A stretch of 22,204 nucleotides of DNA from Mesotaenium endlicherianum (Eukaryota; Streptophyta; Zygnematophyceae; Zygnematales; Mesotaeniaceae). The stretch is from positions 257,926 to 280,129 of the forward strand of contig WELA01008001.1 in assembly GCA_009602735.1 (NCBI GenBank). The letters are read 5' to 3'. The translations under genes and the position numbers were made by a program. Below are positions 9,901 through 18,771 of the stretch, in pieces. The stretch's first letter is position 1, and each line of letters starts with the position of its first letter. The notes under the pieces were generated by a model. It ran no database searches, had not been told where the DNA came from, and was given only the letters and a program-made list of their open reading frames with translations.

Positions 9901-10816
9901 CCAGGCACACTTGCTACAAAAGTACCTCTGGAGCTACTGATGCCTGGAAGAAGAGCTTCTGATGCATGAAAGATGAAGGTGAAGGCGAAGTGAATGAAGA
10001 GCGCAACATGAGAGACAAACACATAAGTGGGATTAGCACATGCTTTTTTAGTATCCAAACACTCAAAAAAAGGAAGAACAGCAGTAGTTAATATACAACA
10101 GGCAGGACATAGAAGTAGTAGAGAACCTACACGATTAGCTAAGAGGAAAGATAGAGGGGGTGGAAAGCAAATTCACCTGAAATTTACAGGCCAAGGACAA
10201 TGTGTCAAACTGGCCGCCTTCTTGTGTCAACCTTCCTGAAGAGATAGAGAACAACAAAGAGAACGGCAAGTAAGCACAATGTAAGCGCAGATGTCAACTC
10301 TGAGACCAAGATCGAATATGAGAACATAGACACATGCATAAGCAAGCACCACATAGTTCCGGATTTGAAAGATTCAGCAAAAATAGCAAAGTACAGAGCA
10401 AAGTGCGAGCAAGGTGCAGACGTCAATGAAATATGAGACGAACTTACAATGATAGAAGATGTGCGGAATGGACCTCGAAGCACTACAGGGGTCTTAAGTA
10501 TGTTGCAGGTTTTGCCTCAGAGGGGTCCTAAGTGTGCCCTGAGCAGCTATGTATGAGCAGCTATGTAGGCAGATGAATGTGCAACGAAATGCTGCGATAT
10601 ACTCGCGGATCCCAAAACATTCGTCTCAAAGTTTCGTCAAAGTTTTGTGATCTTTCGGGCTCCCGCCGCTCTTTCAAAAACCTTGTGTTAGTGTACTTTC
10701 GTTTTCAATTGCGTCGATTGACGCTTCAATCAAATTCACAAGTTAAACGAATTGTGTGAAGCCTGACGTGCACGCGTCGAGTCGTTCCTGGGCGGCCGGC
10801 ACGAGTGAAGACAATT
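9901..10816 (-). other. upstream region of the transposase: putative promoter and 5'-UTR exons
   Basis: No domain-bearing ORF is present. The 92-codon - strand frame at 10205-10483 is not recognisable. Splice-like signals on the - strand are a GTAAGT donor at 10447-10442, an acceptor TATCTCTTCAG ending at 10236, and a donor TTTCAG|GTGAAT with GT at 10176-10175. They define a 59-nt candidate exon at 10177-10235. If spliced to the acceptor at 6941, an in-frame TAA lies ahead of the ATG at 6926, so the exon would be untranslated. The promoter would lie between here and the right end; no clear TATA box is identified. Confidence 0.35.
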
Positions 10817-10862
10817 TAGTTCGCTTAGTTCGTGCGAACAACTCAGTTCGCTTAATTAAGCG
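10817..10862 (+). promoter_or_regulatory. right subterminal repeats, likely transposase binding region
   Basis: GTTCGCTTAGTTCG at 10819-10832 and GTTCGCTTAATT at 10846-10857 match the motif in the left subterminal region. On the + strand they have the same orientation as the left copies. Their role is inferred from other hAT elements. Confidence 0.5.
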
Positions 10863-10882
10863 TACGAAGGTCGGCCAGTTCG

Positions 10883-10900
10883 GCGAACGGCGTAACCCTG
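10883..10900 (-). repeat. right terminal inverted repeat, 18 bp
   Basis: Exact reverse complement of 3318-3335. Confidence 0.95.
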
Positions 10901-10908
10901 CTTGCAAG
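10901..10908 (+). repeat. right target-site duplication CTTGCAAG
   Basis: Identical to 3310-3317 and directly abuts the right inverted end. Confidence 0.95.
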
Positions 10909-11420
10909 CATGTGAGCATGTTTGTGAATATTTGTGTGTGTCGGGTACGTGTGCATGTTTGTTTGTGGAAAGACGGGTGCGTGTCTGCTTTTGGCTCTGG
11001 GTGCGCGTGCGTTTGCGTGCGTGCCTGGCGTGCATGTAGAATAAGTGTCTCTCGTCTTCTATCCCTTGGAGTACTTGCTCATGCTTGCCATCGTGCTCAG
11101 CAGCTGAGCTCGCTGGCATGCGTGCGTGCTGTGTGTGCATTGCTGTGTGTTTGTGGGAGAGTGTGTGGGGGCTGGGGGTGAATATGTGTGCTTGCAAGCG
11201 CTTGGTGTATGGGTGTATATGTGTTTTGTTGCGTACGTGTGCGTTTGTGTATGTACGTGCATGCGCCCGTGTGTGTGTGTGTGTGTATAGGCGGCACAGG
11301 GGTACGTGTGTGAGCATATGTGTTAAGTTCTCGTCCTCTCTCCCCCCCACTTATTGCTCATGCTTGCACATGCGCTTGGCAGCTGAGTGCGCGTTTGCAC
11401 ATGAACATTATCTTTTTTTA
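10909..11420. repeat. GT-rich low-complexity DNA (right flank of the transposon)
   Basis: It continues the GT/GC-alternating tract of 2461-3309, including a TG run near 11270-11286. Open frames on both strands are translated microsatellite. Two related blocks containing TTGCTCATGCTTGC and a CAGCTGAG motif occur at about 11074-11107 and 11353-11385, suggesting a unit of about 280 bp duplicated within the tract. Confidence 0.7.
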
Positions 11421-12489
11421 TTTGCAATTGATGGGACTAAGACTAGACCACTGGTAATAGTACGCAGATGTAGCTTTCATTGAGCAAAAACTACAGATAC
11501 CCAGAAGAAGAAATTTGCGCTCGTAGTTTGCAATTATGCTTGTCACAAGATGTGGGAGTACATTTACATAGAACAATAAAGTTAACTTGGTCTCAAGTTT
11601 GGCAAGTGTGCAAGTGCCCTTTTCATTCTCAACGCCTAGCTTCACATTGTCTCATTGCATATATGAAGGCTAAGGCTTAATTTGTTGTAACATCGTTCAC
11701 ACCAGGCAGAAGCTGCACGAAAATGACGCACTTACCTCCACTCGAGATATTTATAAGTGATATTTATAATATATGATCGTTTACACCAGACGGAAGCTGC
11801 ACAAAGTTGACGGACTTTTTTCCACTCGAGATATTCATAAGTGCACGTAAGCAATGCAGAATCTAACATTCATTCTAGCTAGGGCTGAATATTTCGAAAA
11901 TTGCACTCCATTATATAAGAATGATGTGCATGATGCAAAGAAATAGAAAGGAAGAATGTTCAATTCTGTTCACGTCACAGGGTAATCATGTGGATAAGAA
12001 TTATTGAGTTACTAATATTGAAATGAGCACATTCAGACTTGTTATGGTCATATTAAGAACTAAAAATAATTAATACAGTTTACACGGGCGCTAGCAACTA
12101 CTACAGCCATTGTTCTCACAGCTTTCTCTTCATGGTGACTCCTACTATAGTGATACATGGGCACTTAAAATCCAAGTCAAATTGGCCGATGACAGATACA
12201 CAACCAACTTTTGCACTCCGCTTCTGACGCAGCCCCATGCTCCCCACGAGGGTGCCAGCTGAAGCTACGCCCCGGCCAGCCTTGTGGTGCTCAATCCAGA
12301 GTGTCCAATTTCCCCTCCATTACAGCCCGCACCTCTGCAAAGTCTGCGGTCCTGGAGTTTGATTATAGCAATTCAGGGTTATTGAAACACTCCCCCCACT
12401 ACGACAGTGAGCCCCGAAGCCCTGACCAAGCGTGAGCTTGGAACTCACATAGTCAACTAAAATAGAGTATTCGTGTACTCACAAGCCAA
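11421..12489. other. AT-richer intergenic DNA with a 68-bp direct repeat
   Basis: No supported gene. A 68-bp sequence at 11692-11759 recurs with point differences at 11776-11843, separated by 16 bp of AT-rich DNA. Both copies run from ATCGTT.ACACCAG to CCACTCGAGATATT.ATAAGTG. The rest shows only short frames. Confidence 0.6.
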
Positions 12490-13500
12490 ATCAAAAGCTA
12501 GGGGGACCGCTTCCTATTCCGAATGGCGAAGCTGTCGGGTCAGTACCTCTTCGGGAGGCCATGTCACTATTGAGCGCGCCCTGCCAATGTAGCTGACGAG
12601 CGCAACACACGCTCGTTTGGGGACGGCCGCCTGCCCGCCTGCCTGAGAGGGGCAGCAAGGAGCTGTAGGTGGTGCCAGGTGTCGTCAGCCTCTGGCAGCA
12701 TGGGTGCAGCTGCCCTAAGAGAAGCCCGCGGCTCTTGAGCTCGCCATCTGGCAGGCAGTCCTTGCAGATCACGGGCACAAATCGTGACAGCTGCCACCAA
12801 AGGGAGGATAGCACAGCTTCTCGCCGCCGGCACCATGGGCTGCCCTTCCAGCCATTCCCACGCAGCCACTTGGCGCAGCAGGGGCCAGCCAGCAAAGACA
12901 CAACAATGTCTATACAGCGCCATGCAACGTAGGTACACTTTCACGCGCGCCATAGACACACACACGAGTGCGCGCACGCGCGCGTGTGCGCATGCACGTG
13001 GGGTTGACTCGAGAAGCTTGAAGCGGGAGCCTGGCAGCAGGGACGAGAGGAGGCGTAGAAGGGGGGGGTGGGAGGAGGGAAAGGAGCTCACGGCGATGGA
13101 GCGCAGCAGGCCCGCCGCCACGCAAGCAGCTCGTGGAGAGCAGCACGGCCATGGCTGGACGCTCGCTCGCCGGCTTTTCGCTGCACCTGCACGTGCACGC
13201 TTAGGCCGGGCGGCAACATCAAAGAAATGGGGCTGCGGTGATAGTGCAAAAGAAGGAACTGCACTCTGAATGCCTCGCGTGACCTTGGCAGCGGGGGCGT
13301 GGCAGGCGGGCAACAGTACGACACAAAGGGTGGTAGAAAGAGAGGCGAGGACGAGAGAAGGAGGACAGTGGAGAGGCAAAAGGCGAGGGGCAGGGGCTAG
13401 GTGCTCGTGCGGAACAAGAGAGAGGGAGGGAGCAGGAGAGGGCGCCTGTTGCCCCGAAACGCACGTGCGGTCTCAAGGAGCAGGAGGCGGCCGAACTCGC
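12490..13500 (-). other. GC-rich stretch with exon-like - strand patches, gene model unresolved
   Basis: The - strand carries overlapping open frames: 270 codons at 13379-12567 and 136 codons at 12901-12491. The coding-like parts include PMLPEADDTWHHLQLLAAPL in the longer frame and FVPVICKDCLPDGELKSRG in the other. A donor-like GCC|GTGAGC follows a GLLRSIA stretch near 13100. I recognise no domain and cannot choose a frame. A CG/CA-alternating run at about 12955-12998 could adopt Z-DNA. It may be part of the same - strand gene as the patches further right. Confidence 0.22.
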
Positions 13501-13508
13501 ATCCTCTT

Positions 13509-13576
13509 TGAGAGTCTACAAGTGGGGAGGGGGGGGGGGGGNTGAGAGTCTACAAGTGGGGGGGGGGGGGGGGGGC
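13509..13576 (+). repeat. poly-G runs around an N with a 34-bp-offset duplication
   Basis: TGAGAGTCTACAAGTGGGG occurs at 13509 and again at 13543, each followed by a long G-run, with a single N at 13542 between them. This looks like two contig ends that overlap but were joined with an N. Confidence 0.75.
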
Positions 13577-13715
13577 AGACAGTCCTGCATCACGTGCCAA
13601 TGCGGGCGGCATGCACCCGCCGAATGAGAAGAGAATAGCACAAAGGGAAGGAGAGGAGAAAGAGAGGGGAGGTGACGGGAGGGAAGGGGAGGGGAGGAGA
13701 GGAGAGTGCACGCAC
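13577..13715. other. purine-rich low-complexity stretch
   Basis: The + strand is GA/GGGA-rich (about 13620-13705). No gene is supported. Confidence 0.4.
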
Positions 13716-13781
13716 TTGCTTGGAGGCAATGATGGTGGGGTCCAGCGAGCGCGTGCAGAGGGCCTTGCAGAATGACCCCAC
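13716..13781 (-). CDS. candidate short internal exon of an unidentified gene
   Basis: On the - strand a TGCACTGCAG acceptor (AG at 13783-13782) and a CAA|GTGCGT donor (GT from 13715) enclose exactly 66 nt (22 codons, phase 0). They encode a plausible non-repetitive peptide beginning VGSFCKALCTRSLDP and ending with TIIASKQ. I cannot assign a family. It is the cleanest exon candidate in the 12.5-15 kb interval, but it is short and lacks supporting neighbours in proven phase. Confidence 0.3.
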
Positions 13782-14060
13782 CTGCAGTGCACCCCGGGCC
13801 TTCTAGGGCAGCCCCCTGCACATACCAGGCGCCACCTGCTGATGCCACTGCTGCAGCAGCAGCAGGAGCGGCAGGAGTGGCAGCAGCATCAATATGAGCA
13901 GCACCAGCAGCAGTCGGAGCATCAGTCGAGCCTTTCCCTCTCGCCCCTCTCTCTCTCTCACGCACACACACACGCTATCACACACGCACACACGCACACG
14001 ACATGCAAGATCCGTAAGCCTCTTAAGTCAGGGTGTCCGTCCAATTGCCGCCAAACCTAG
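13782..14060 (+). repeat. CAG-rich and CA-repeat tract
   Basis: CAGCAG-type repeats at about 13848-13915 would encode a Gln-rich run in one + frame and an Ala-rich run on the - strand. They are followed by a CT tract and a CA/CACG microsatellite at about 13958-14002. The 72-codon + frame at 13842-14060 is mostly this repeat, so I do not call a gene. Confidence 0.55.
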
Positions 14061-14862
14061 CCGGCCACCCTGCCCCCTCCTGTTCCTTGAGAGAGCGTGC
14101 ATCAGCTACTGGTTCTCATTTCAAGAAGGCCTCCCCCAACCCTCCAGGCTCCCCCTCCCCCTCCCTCCCTACCTCCCTCCCCCCCTCCACTACTCCTCCC
14201 TCTGCTAGTCCTCTCTCCAAGTCGTCTGCTGGTAGGCGAGCAGGCACTGCACTCAGCTGGCAGCACTGGCATACAGAGGTGACAGGTGGCAAGTGGCCAT
14301 CAGCCGTGTGAAGTTGTCAGGCATAAGGCTGAGCCGCCGGTTCTTGTGCTCGCATTGACTCGACCATGAGGCCTTCCCGCAGGCCACCAGCTGGCATTCC
14401 CTGAACTCCCCAAGCCCGACATCAGCTCGCTGGCAGATTGGTCAAACGCACGCGACGAGACAACTTGCCACCAGGGCGCCAAGCAGTCAGCCACCCTCCT
14501 TCCAACCAACCTCCTTCCCACCGCCCTCTCACTCCCTCGCTTCTGCTCCCCGTCCAGCTTCCTTGCCCCCCCCCACCCTCTCTAGCTATCTAGCTGGCCC
14601 TCCCTTGTTCTCTCGTTCCCTGGATCCCGCTCCACCCCTCTCCCCACCTCTGTCTAGGTCTCCCTCTCCCTCCCTCCCGCTCTCCATCCCCCCCTCTCTC
14701 TCCCCCGGAATCAGCCCCCAGGTCCCCTCGTCATTCCCCATCCCCGCCCGCACAGGCATCCGCTGCAGCTGCCCCAGCTCCCAGCGGGGGAGCATCTTCC
14801 CTCCGCCAGCTGGCCCGCCAAGTCGAGCAGAGCCTCAAAGGACAGGGATGCGGTGATGCCCT
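14061..14862. other. pyrimidine-rich stretch with ambiguous exon-like patches
   Basis: CT/CCCTCC tracts dominate 14150-14215 and 14520-14710. At 14391-14510 both strands are open and coding-like: + encodes LAFPELPKPDISSLADWSNA after a CCACCAG acceptor-like site; - encodes LAPWWQVVSSRAFDQSASEL. At about 14869-14795 the - strand has a strong CTGTCTGCCAG acceptor followed by GITASLSFEALLDLAGQLAE, an amphipathic helix-like exon candidate. No domain is recognised and the exon order is unproven. Confidence 0.25.
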
Positions 14863-16611
14863 GGCAGACAGAAGGCGGCGGGAGAGAGACCAACGCAGCA
14901 GCGCTCCTGCCCCCACATGCACCTGCACATGCACTTCCTCCTCTGCGTGTTGCCCCCCCTGCCCCCCCTTCGCCTCTCCTTTCTCTCCTTTCGGGTACCG
15001 AGTGCAGGAAGGCTCTGTGAGTACTTTAGGAACAGGCTCCGTCCCATTTCCCGGACCTTAAACATCGCGGCTCAGCCCTGACCAACGCTGAATGCGAAAG
15101 CAACAGCTCAAGCCTCAAGGCTTCCACCTACGCTCGGCAAAACATGAGATAGCAACTGAGTGAAGACACCCCCTCGGCCACCTCCCTCGACCCTCAGGCT
15201 AACTGCAATGCCCTTCCCTGCCAGCGAGACAGAGCCTTGTCTATAAGTCATTACTGCGTGCCCACCTGGCAGGCCAGCAGATTTGAGCGCACGTAACAAG
15301 TTTTTCCTTCGAGAGAAGAGGAAGAGTAATTTAAGGAGACAAAAAAAGCCTGACCCTGCTGCACATGTAACACGTCCTAGCGAATCGGGAACCGTGGGTA
15401 CTTGGTCTCTCTCTTCCCTGTGCTTTCAATGCGTATGTAATGACCCACAGTAGCCTGATGAGGAATTGAGCCATCAAATGTAGGGTTGGGTTTATGAACT
15501 TGGGGTTTGGTTTCAGGGTCTGCGGCGTTGGGACTGAGGGTTCAGGGGTAGGTTCTAGGTGCTGGAATTTGACTGGCATACGTGCAGATTTGAGATGTGC
15601 AAACCAGCCAATGGGTTCCAAAGCACAAACCTCCACAACATCAAGCATGCAGTGAAAAAGAACCTCAAAAACAGCAAACACAATGAGAATCACAGCCAAG
15701 TCAGCACGTCTTTCACCCACAGTGCACGCCCCCATGNGGCAGACAGAAGGCGGCGGGAGAGAGACCAACGCAGCAGCGCTCCTGCCCCCACATGCACCTG
15801 CACATGCACTTCCTCCTCTGCGTGTTGCCCCCCCTGCCCCCCCTTCGCCTCTCCTTTCTCTCCTTTCGGGTACCGAGTGCAGGAAGGCTCTGTGAGTACT
15901 TTAGGAACAGGCTCCGTCCCATTTCCCGGACCTTAAACATCGCGGCTCAGCCCTGACCAACGCTGAATGCGAAAGCAACAGCTCAAGCCTCAAGGCTTCC
16001 ACCTACGCTCGGCAAAACATGAGATAGCAACTGAGTGAAGACACCCCCTCGGCCACCTCCCTCGACCCTCAGGCTAACTGCAATGCCCTTCCCTGCCAGC
16101 GAGACAGAGCCTTGTCTATAAGTCATTACTGCGTGCCCACCTGGCAGGCCAGCAGATTTGAGCGCACGTAACAAGTTTTTCCTTCGAGAGAAGAGGAAGA
16201 GTAATTTAAGGAGACAAAAAAAGCCTGACCCTGCTGCACATGTAACACGTCCTAGCGAATCGGGAACCGTGGGTACTTGGTCTCTCTCTTCCCTGTGCTT
16301 TCAATGCGTATGTAATGACCCACAGTAGCCTGATGAGGAATTGAGCCATCAAATGTAGGGTTGGGTTTATGAACTTGGGGTTTGGTTTCAGGGTCTGCGG
16401 CGTTGGGACTGAGGGTTCAGGGGTAGGTTCTAGGTGCTGGAATTTGACTGGCATACGTGCAGATTTGAGATGTGCAAACCAGCCAATGGGTTCCAAAGCA
16501 CAAACCTCCACAACATCAAGCATGCAGTGAAAAAGAACCTCAAAAACAGCAAACACAATGAGAATCACAGCCAAGTCAGCACGTCTTTCACCCACAGTGC
16601 ACGCCCCCATG
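14863..16611 (+). repeat. 874-bp direct duplication separated by one N (probable assembly artefact)
   Basis: 14863-15736 and 15738-16611 are offset by exactly 875 bp and appear identical wherever I compared them, including the same 63-codon - frame at 15108-15299 and 15983-16174. A single N at 15737 sits between them. Sequence outside the pair differs. The simplest reading is an unmerged 874-bp overlap of two contigs. Content of each copy: a candidate - strand exon starting ATG at 15065 (MFKVREMGRSLFLKYSQSLP, then a GGTACC donor-like site), filler, and a degenerate TTTAGGG-like GT block (about 15480-15560). The 170-codon - frame at 16718-16206 has one hydrophobic segment but runs through the telomere-like block, so I doubt it. 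Confidence 0.85.
15737..15737. other. single-N assembly join
   Basis: Ambiguous base placed exactly between the two 874-bp copies. Confidence 0.8.
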
Positions 16612-18317
16612 CCAGCCAGGCGGGCTCCTCTCGCTGTCCGACAATCGCTCTCGCTCCCGTCCCTTTCAGTTGGCACCTGAAGCCGCCAGCCCTTGATCAC
16701 AAAGCTACACCACCCCACCTGGTTGGCGTTTCACAAAAGCCTTCCACTGCATAACGCACGCTCTCGCTGCTGCAGTCACCGTCTGGAGTCACCCTCTGGC
16801 GACACGGCAGGCAGCCGGCCCTGGTCACAAAGTGCCCGGCGCAGATTCAGAACCCAGGCAGGCCTGCATGTCCCTCTCGAACCCATTTCCAGACAGACCC
16901 CACACTCCAAGGTTTCGGGTTTGGCTTCAGAAGAGGGCTTGATTTGAGAAGAACGCTGTGAGGCTCGAGAATCCTACTGACAGGTTGACCACATTCAGGC
17001 GTGGAGTGAGGAGCAGGTTACTCCATTGGCAAGCAGACGAAGCCCTCATGCAGCAGTCAGCTGACCTTCTCCATAGCCCCCATATTCCATATGGTGCATC
17101 GACACGTCGTCACGTGTCAGTCAGGCAGCAGTTGGTACACAACATGTTTGCCTTGAGGCACGAGTGGTTACAAACTAACCTTTGGGGTTGAAGTTACACG
17201 TCAAGACAATCTCAACACTTTCAACGCTGGAGGGCGACTCAGAGTAGAACGTTTCATACAAAACTGCATTTTAAGATCCTGACTACTATCCACTTATTTG
17301 AGAAGAAGATTTTGACTTCTAACTTGTTCTACGCCTTACTTCATCCTTTCCTTGTGCTCACAAACAAACAGTGAAATAATCTACGTTCCCAAGAAGATTA
17401 CCTCCGTAAGGACGACAGTGCTGCTGCATATGTGTTACTAGCAGCGGTGTGAGAAGCCACCAAGGTCCTGCAGTGCCAACTGAAGCCAAGCCAGCAGGAC
17501 TTGTCAAAGACACATTGAACATAGTAGAGCTAACCTACAGATGTACCTAAATTCGTCTAGAAGCAAGCGCCTCAAAGTAATTTGCCAGCTTATAAGAGTG
17601 AGCTGGCTGCGTTGTTGTGCATATATGCGCATTGCAGCATCCTATTCGGCAGAAAGTAAGAACATCGAGATCTTAATTATGTAGCTGCCTTTGAAACATG
17701 TAGTGCTTGCCTTTGAAGATTTAGTGTCTTTCAGGTGCCTTGCCAGTAGAAAAGGCAAACTCTCATTCAAGTAGCTTTGCTTCACTCCAAGTGAGGAGGT
17801 TGGCTGTGGGGAGCGACTTTACGACACTAAATATGCAAAGAATTCGGTACACTGGTGTGCATTGTGGGCAGGACTGGGTCACTGAGGACACAGACTGGGG
17901 CACCAAGTGTGTTGTTAGTACACTTTTTGTAATTTATCCACGACAGAAACAAACCAAGCGTTAACGTACCAAGTCGTTCACTATCTCATTTCACGGCGAC
18001 ATTTTCGAACAGCTGCGACGGTTGTAACTACAATCGCCTGCCGCTAATATTGACTTCAGTGATGACCAATTCACTGCACTCCGGGTTCAAGTTTAGTTCG
18101 ACGTCTAACTGGAGTAGCTCTTCTTAACAAGTACCTGTTTCATACTGTCCGATACACCTTCACGGGCTCTTAATCGGTGACAGCTGTCGTGGGGTACCCC
18201 TTTGATTAAGACCTTTACTGATTTAAAGTCTCAATGAAACTTTTATTGAGACCTTTCCTGTACTTCGCTTGCTTTTGAGGTTTGAAGCAAGTGGGCAATT
18301 AGGTAAAGCTGGTGAGG
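16612..18317. other. intergenic DNA, no convincing gene
   Basis: Only short frames are present. The most protein-like is 16958-17191 (+), 77 codons from a GTG with a non-repetitive sequence (LLHWQADEALMQQSADLLHS), which could be a terminal exon, but it has no ATG or domain. A cluster of inverted repeats lies at 18168-18252: arms TCTTAATC/GATTAAGA at 18168-18175 and 18204-18211, a GGGGTACCCC palindrome at 18191-18200, and GTCTCAAT/ATTGAGAC at 18228-18252. Confidence 0.4.
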
Positions 18318-18350
18318 ATGGAGATGGATCCTATTGCGAAGATCAGTAAG
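18318..18350 (+). CDS. possible first coding exon of the F-box gene
   Basis: The ATG at 18318 opens an 11-codon frame (MEMDPIAKISK) ending at an AAG|GTAAAT donor (18351). Splicing phase 0 to the TCTGTGCAG acceptor at 18769-18771 would supply the start codon that the downstream F-box exon lacks; the intron would be 421 bp. The evidence is only signal plus phase. Confidence 0.35.
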
Positions 18351-18771
18351 GTAAATAATGAACAAGAGAGGACTTTTGATGACAAGCAGCAAATGCTCAT
18401 CACAGCTCTTATGAAACTGAGCTTAGAATGAATAATATAAGTAAAGTAATAGTTGTTGTAGTTATTTTTTTCATATGTTTATGAGGACTTTGTGAGGAGA
18501 TTGATGCAGCCGGAATTTTCTCTGAATGTTACTAGCTTTGAATGCTGAATCTTTACTCGAGCACTTGAGAGTTGACAATCAAGAGGACCCAGACTTCTTT
18601 CAGCTGCGCTCGTTTTATTTTCTGAAGTGAATGAGCTACAAATGACTTGAGGAAGTTTGTCTGAAGTTCGACTTGGACCCTTGAAATTCTTTGGTGTGAA
18701 CTTCCACATCATTACTCAGACCCTTCATAGCTGTGCTGCATCACTCATGTACCTCCTGTAATTCTGTGCAG

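Larger units (their letters stand above)
3318..10900 (-). mobile_element. complete hAT-superfamily DNA transposon, 7,583 bp
   Basis: The element is bounded by perfect 18-bp terminal inverted repeats (3318-3335 and 10883-10900, beginning CAGGG as many hAT elements do) and by identical 8-bp target duplications. It encodes an uninterrupted two-exon hAT transposase on the - strand, so it has every part expected of an autonomous copy. From left to right it contains subterminal repeats (3336-3403), a tandem 94/95-bp repeat (3561-3749), a tRNA-like relic (3895-3955), AT-rich DNA to 4556, the transposase (4557-6926), a hairpin-forming minisatellite (7129-9900), putative 5'-UTR exons (about 10177-10450) and right subterminal repeats (10817-10862). 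Perfect ends and target duplication argue for recent insertion. At 7.6 kb it is longer than most hAT elements, largely because of the minisatellite. Its AT-rich left part contrasts with the GC-rich host DNA. Confidence 0.93.

Noticed and set aside
6984..9910. Many overlapping 110-220 codon Cys/Leu/Ala-rich frames on the - strand, resembling membrane proteins
   Set aside because: They lie in all three frames of the minisatellite, the period is not a multiple of three, and T depletion of the + strand removes - strand stop codons. This is composition, not coding.
10856..11350. 164-codon His/Thr-rich - strand ORF
   Set aside because: Crosses the transposon boundary and consists of translated GT repeat.
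13842..14060. Gln-rich ORF
   Set aside because: It is a CAG repeat followed by CT and CA microsatellites; no non-repetitive coding part.
16206..16718. 170-codon - strand ORF with a hydrophobic segment
   Set aside because: It runs through a degenerate telomere-like repeat and the assembly-duplicated segment, with no domain or splice support.
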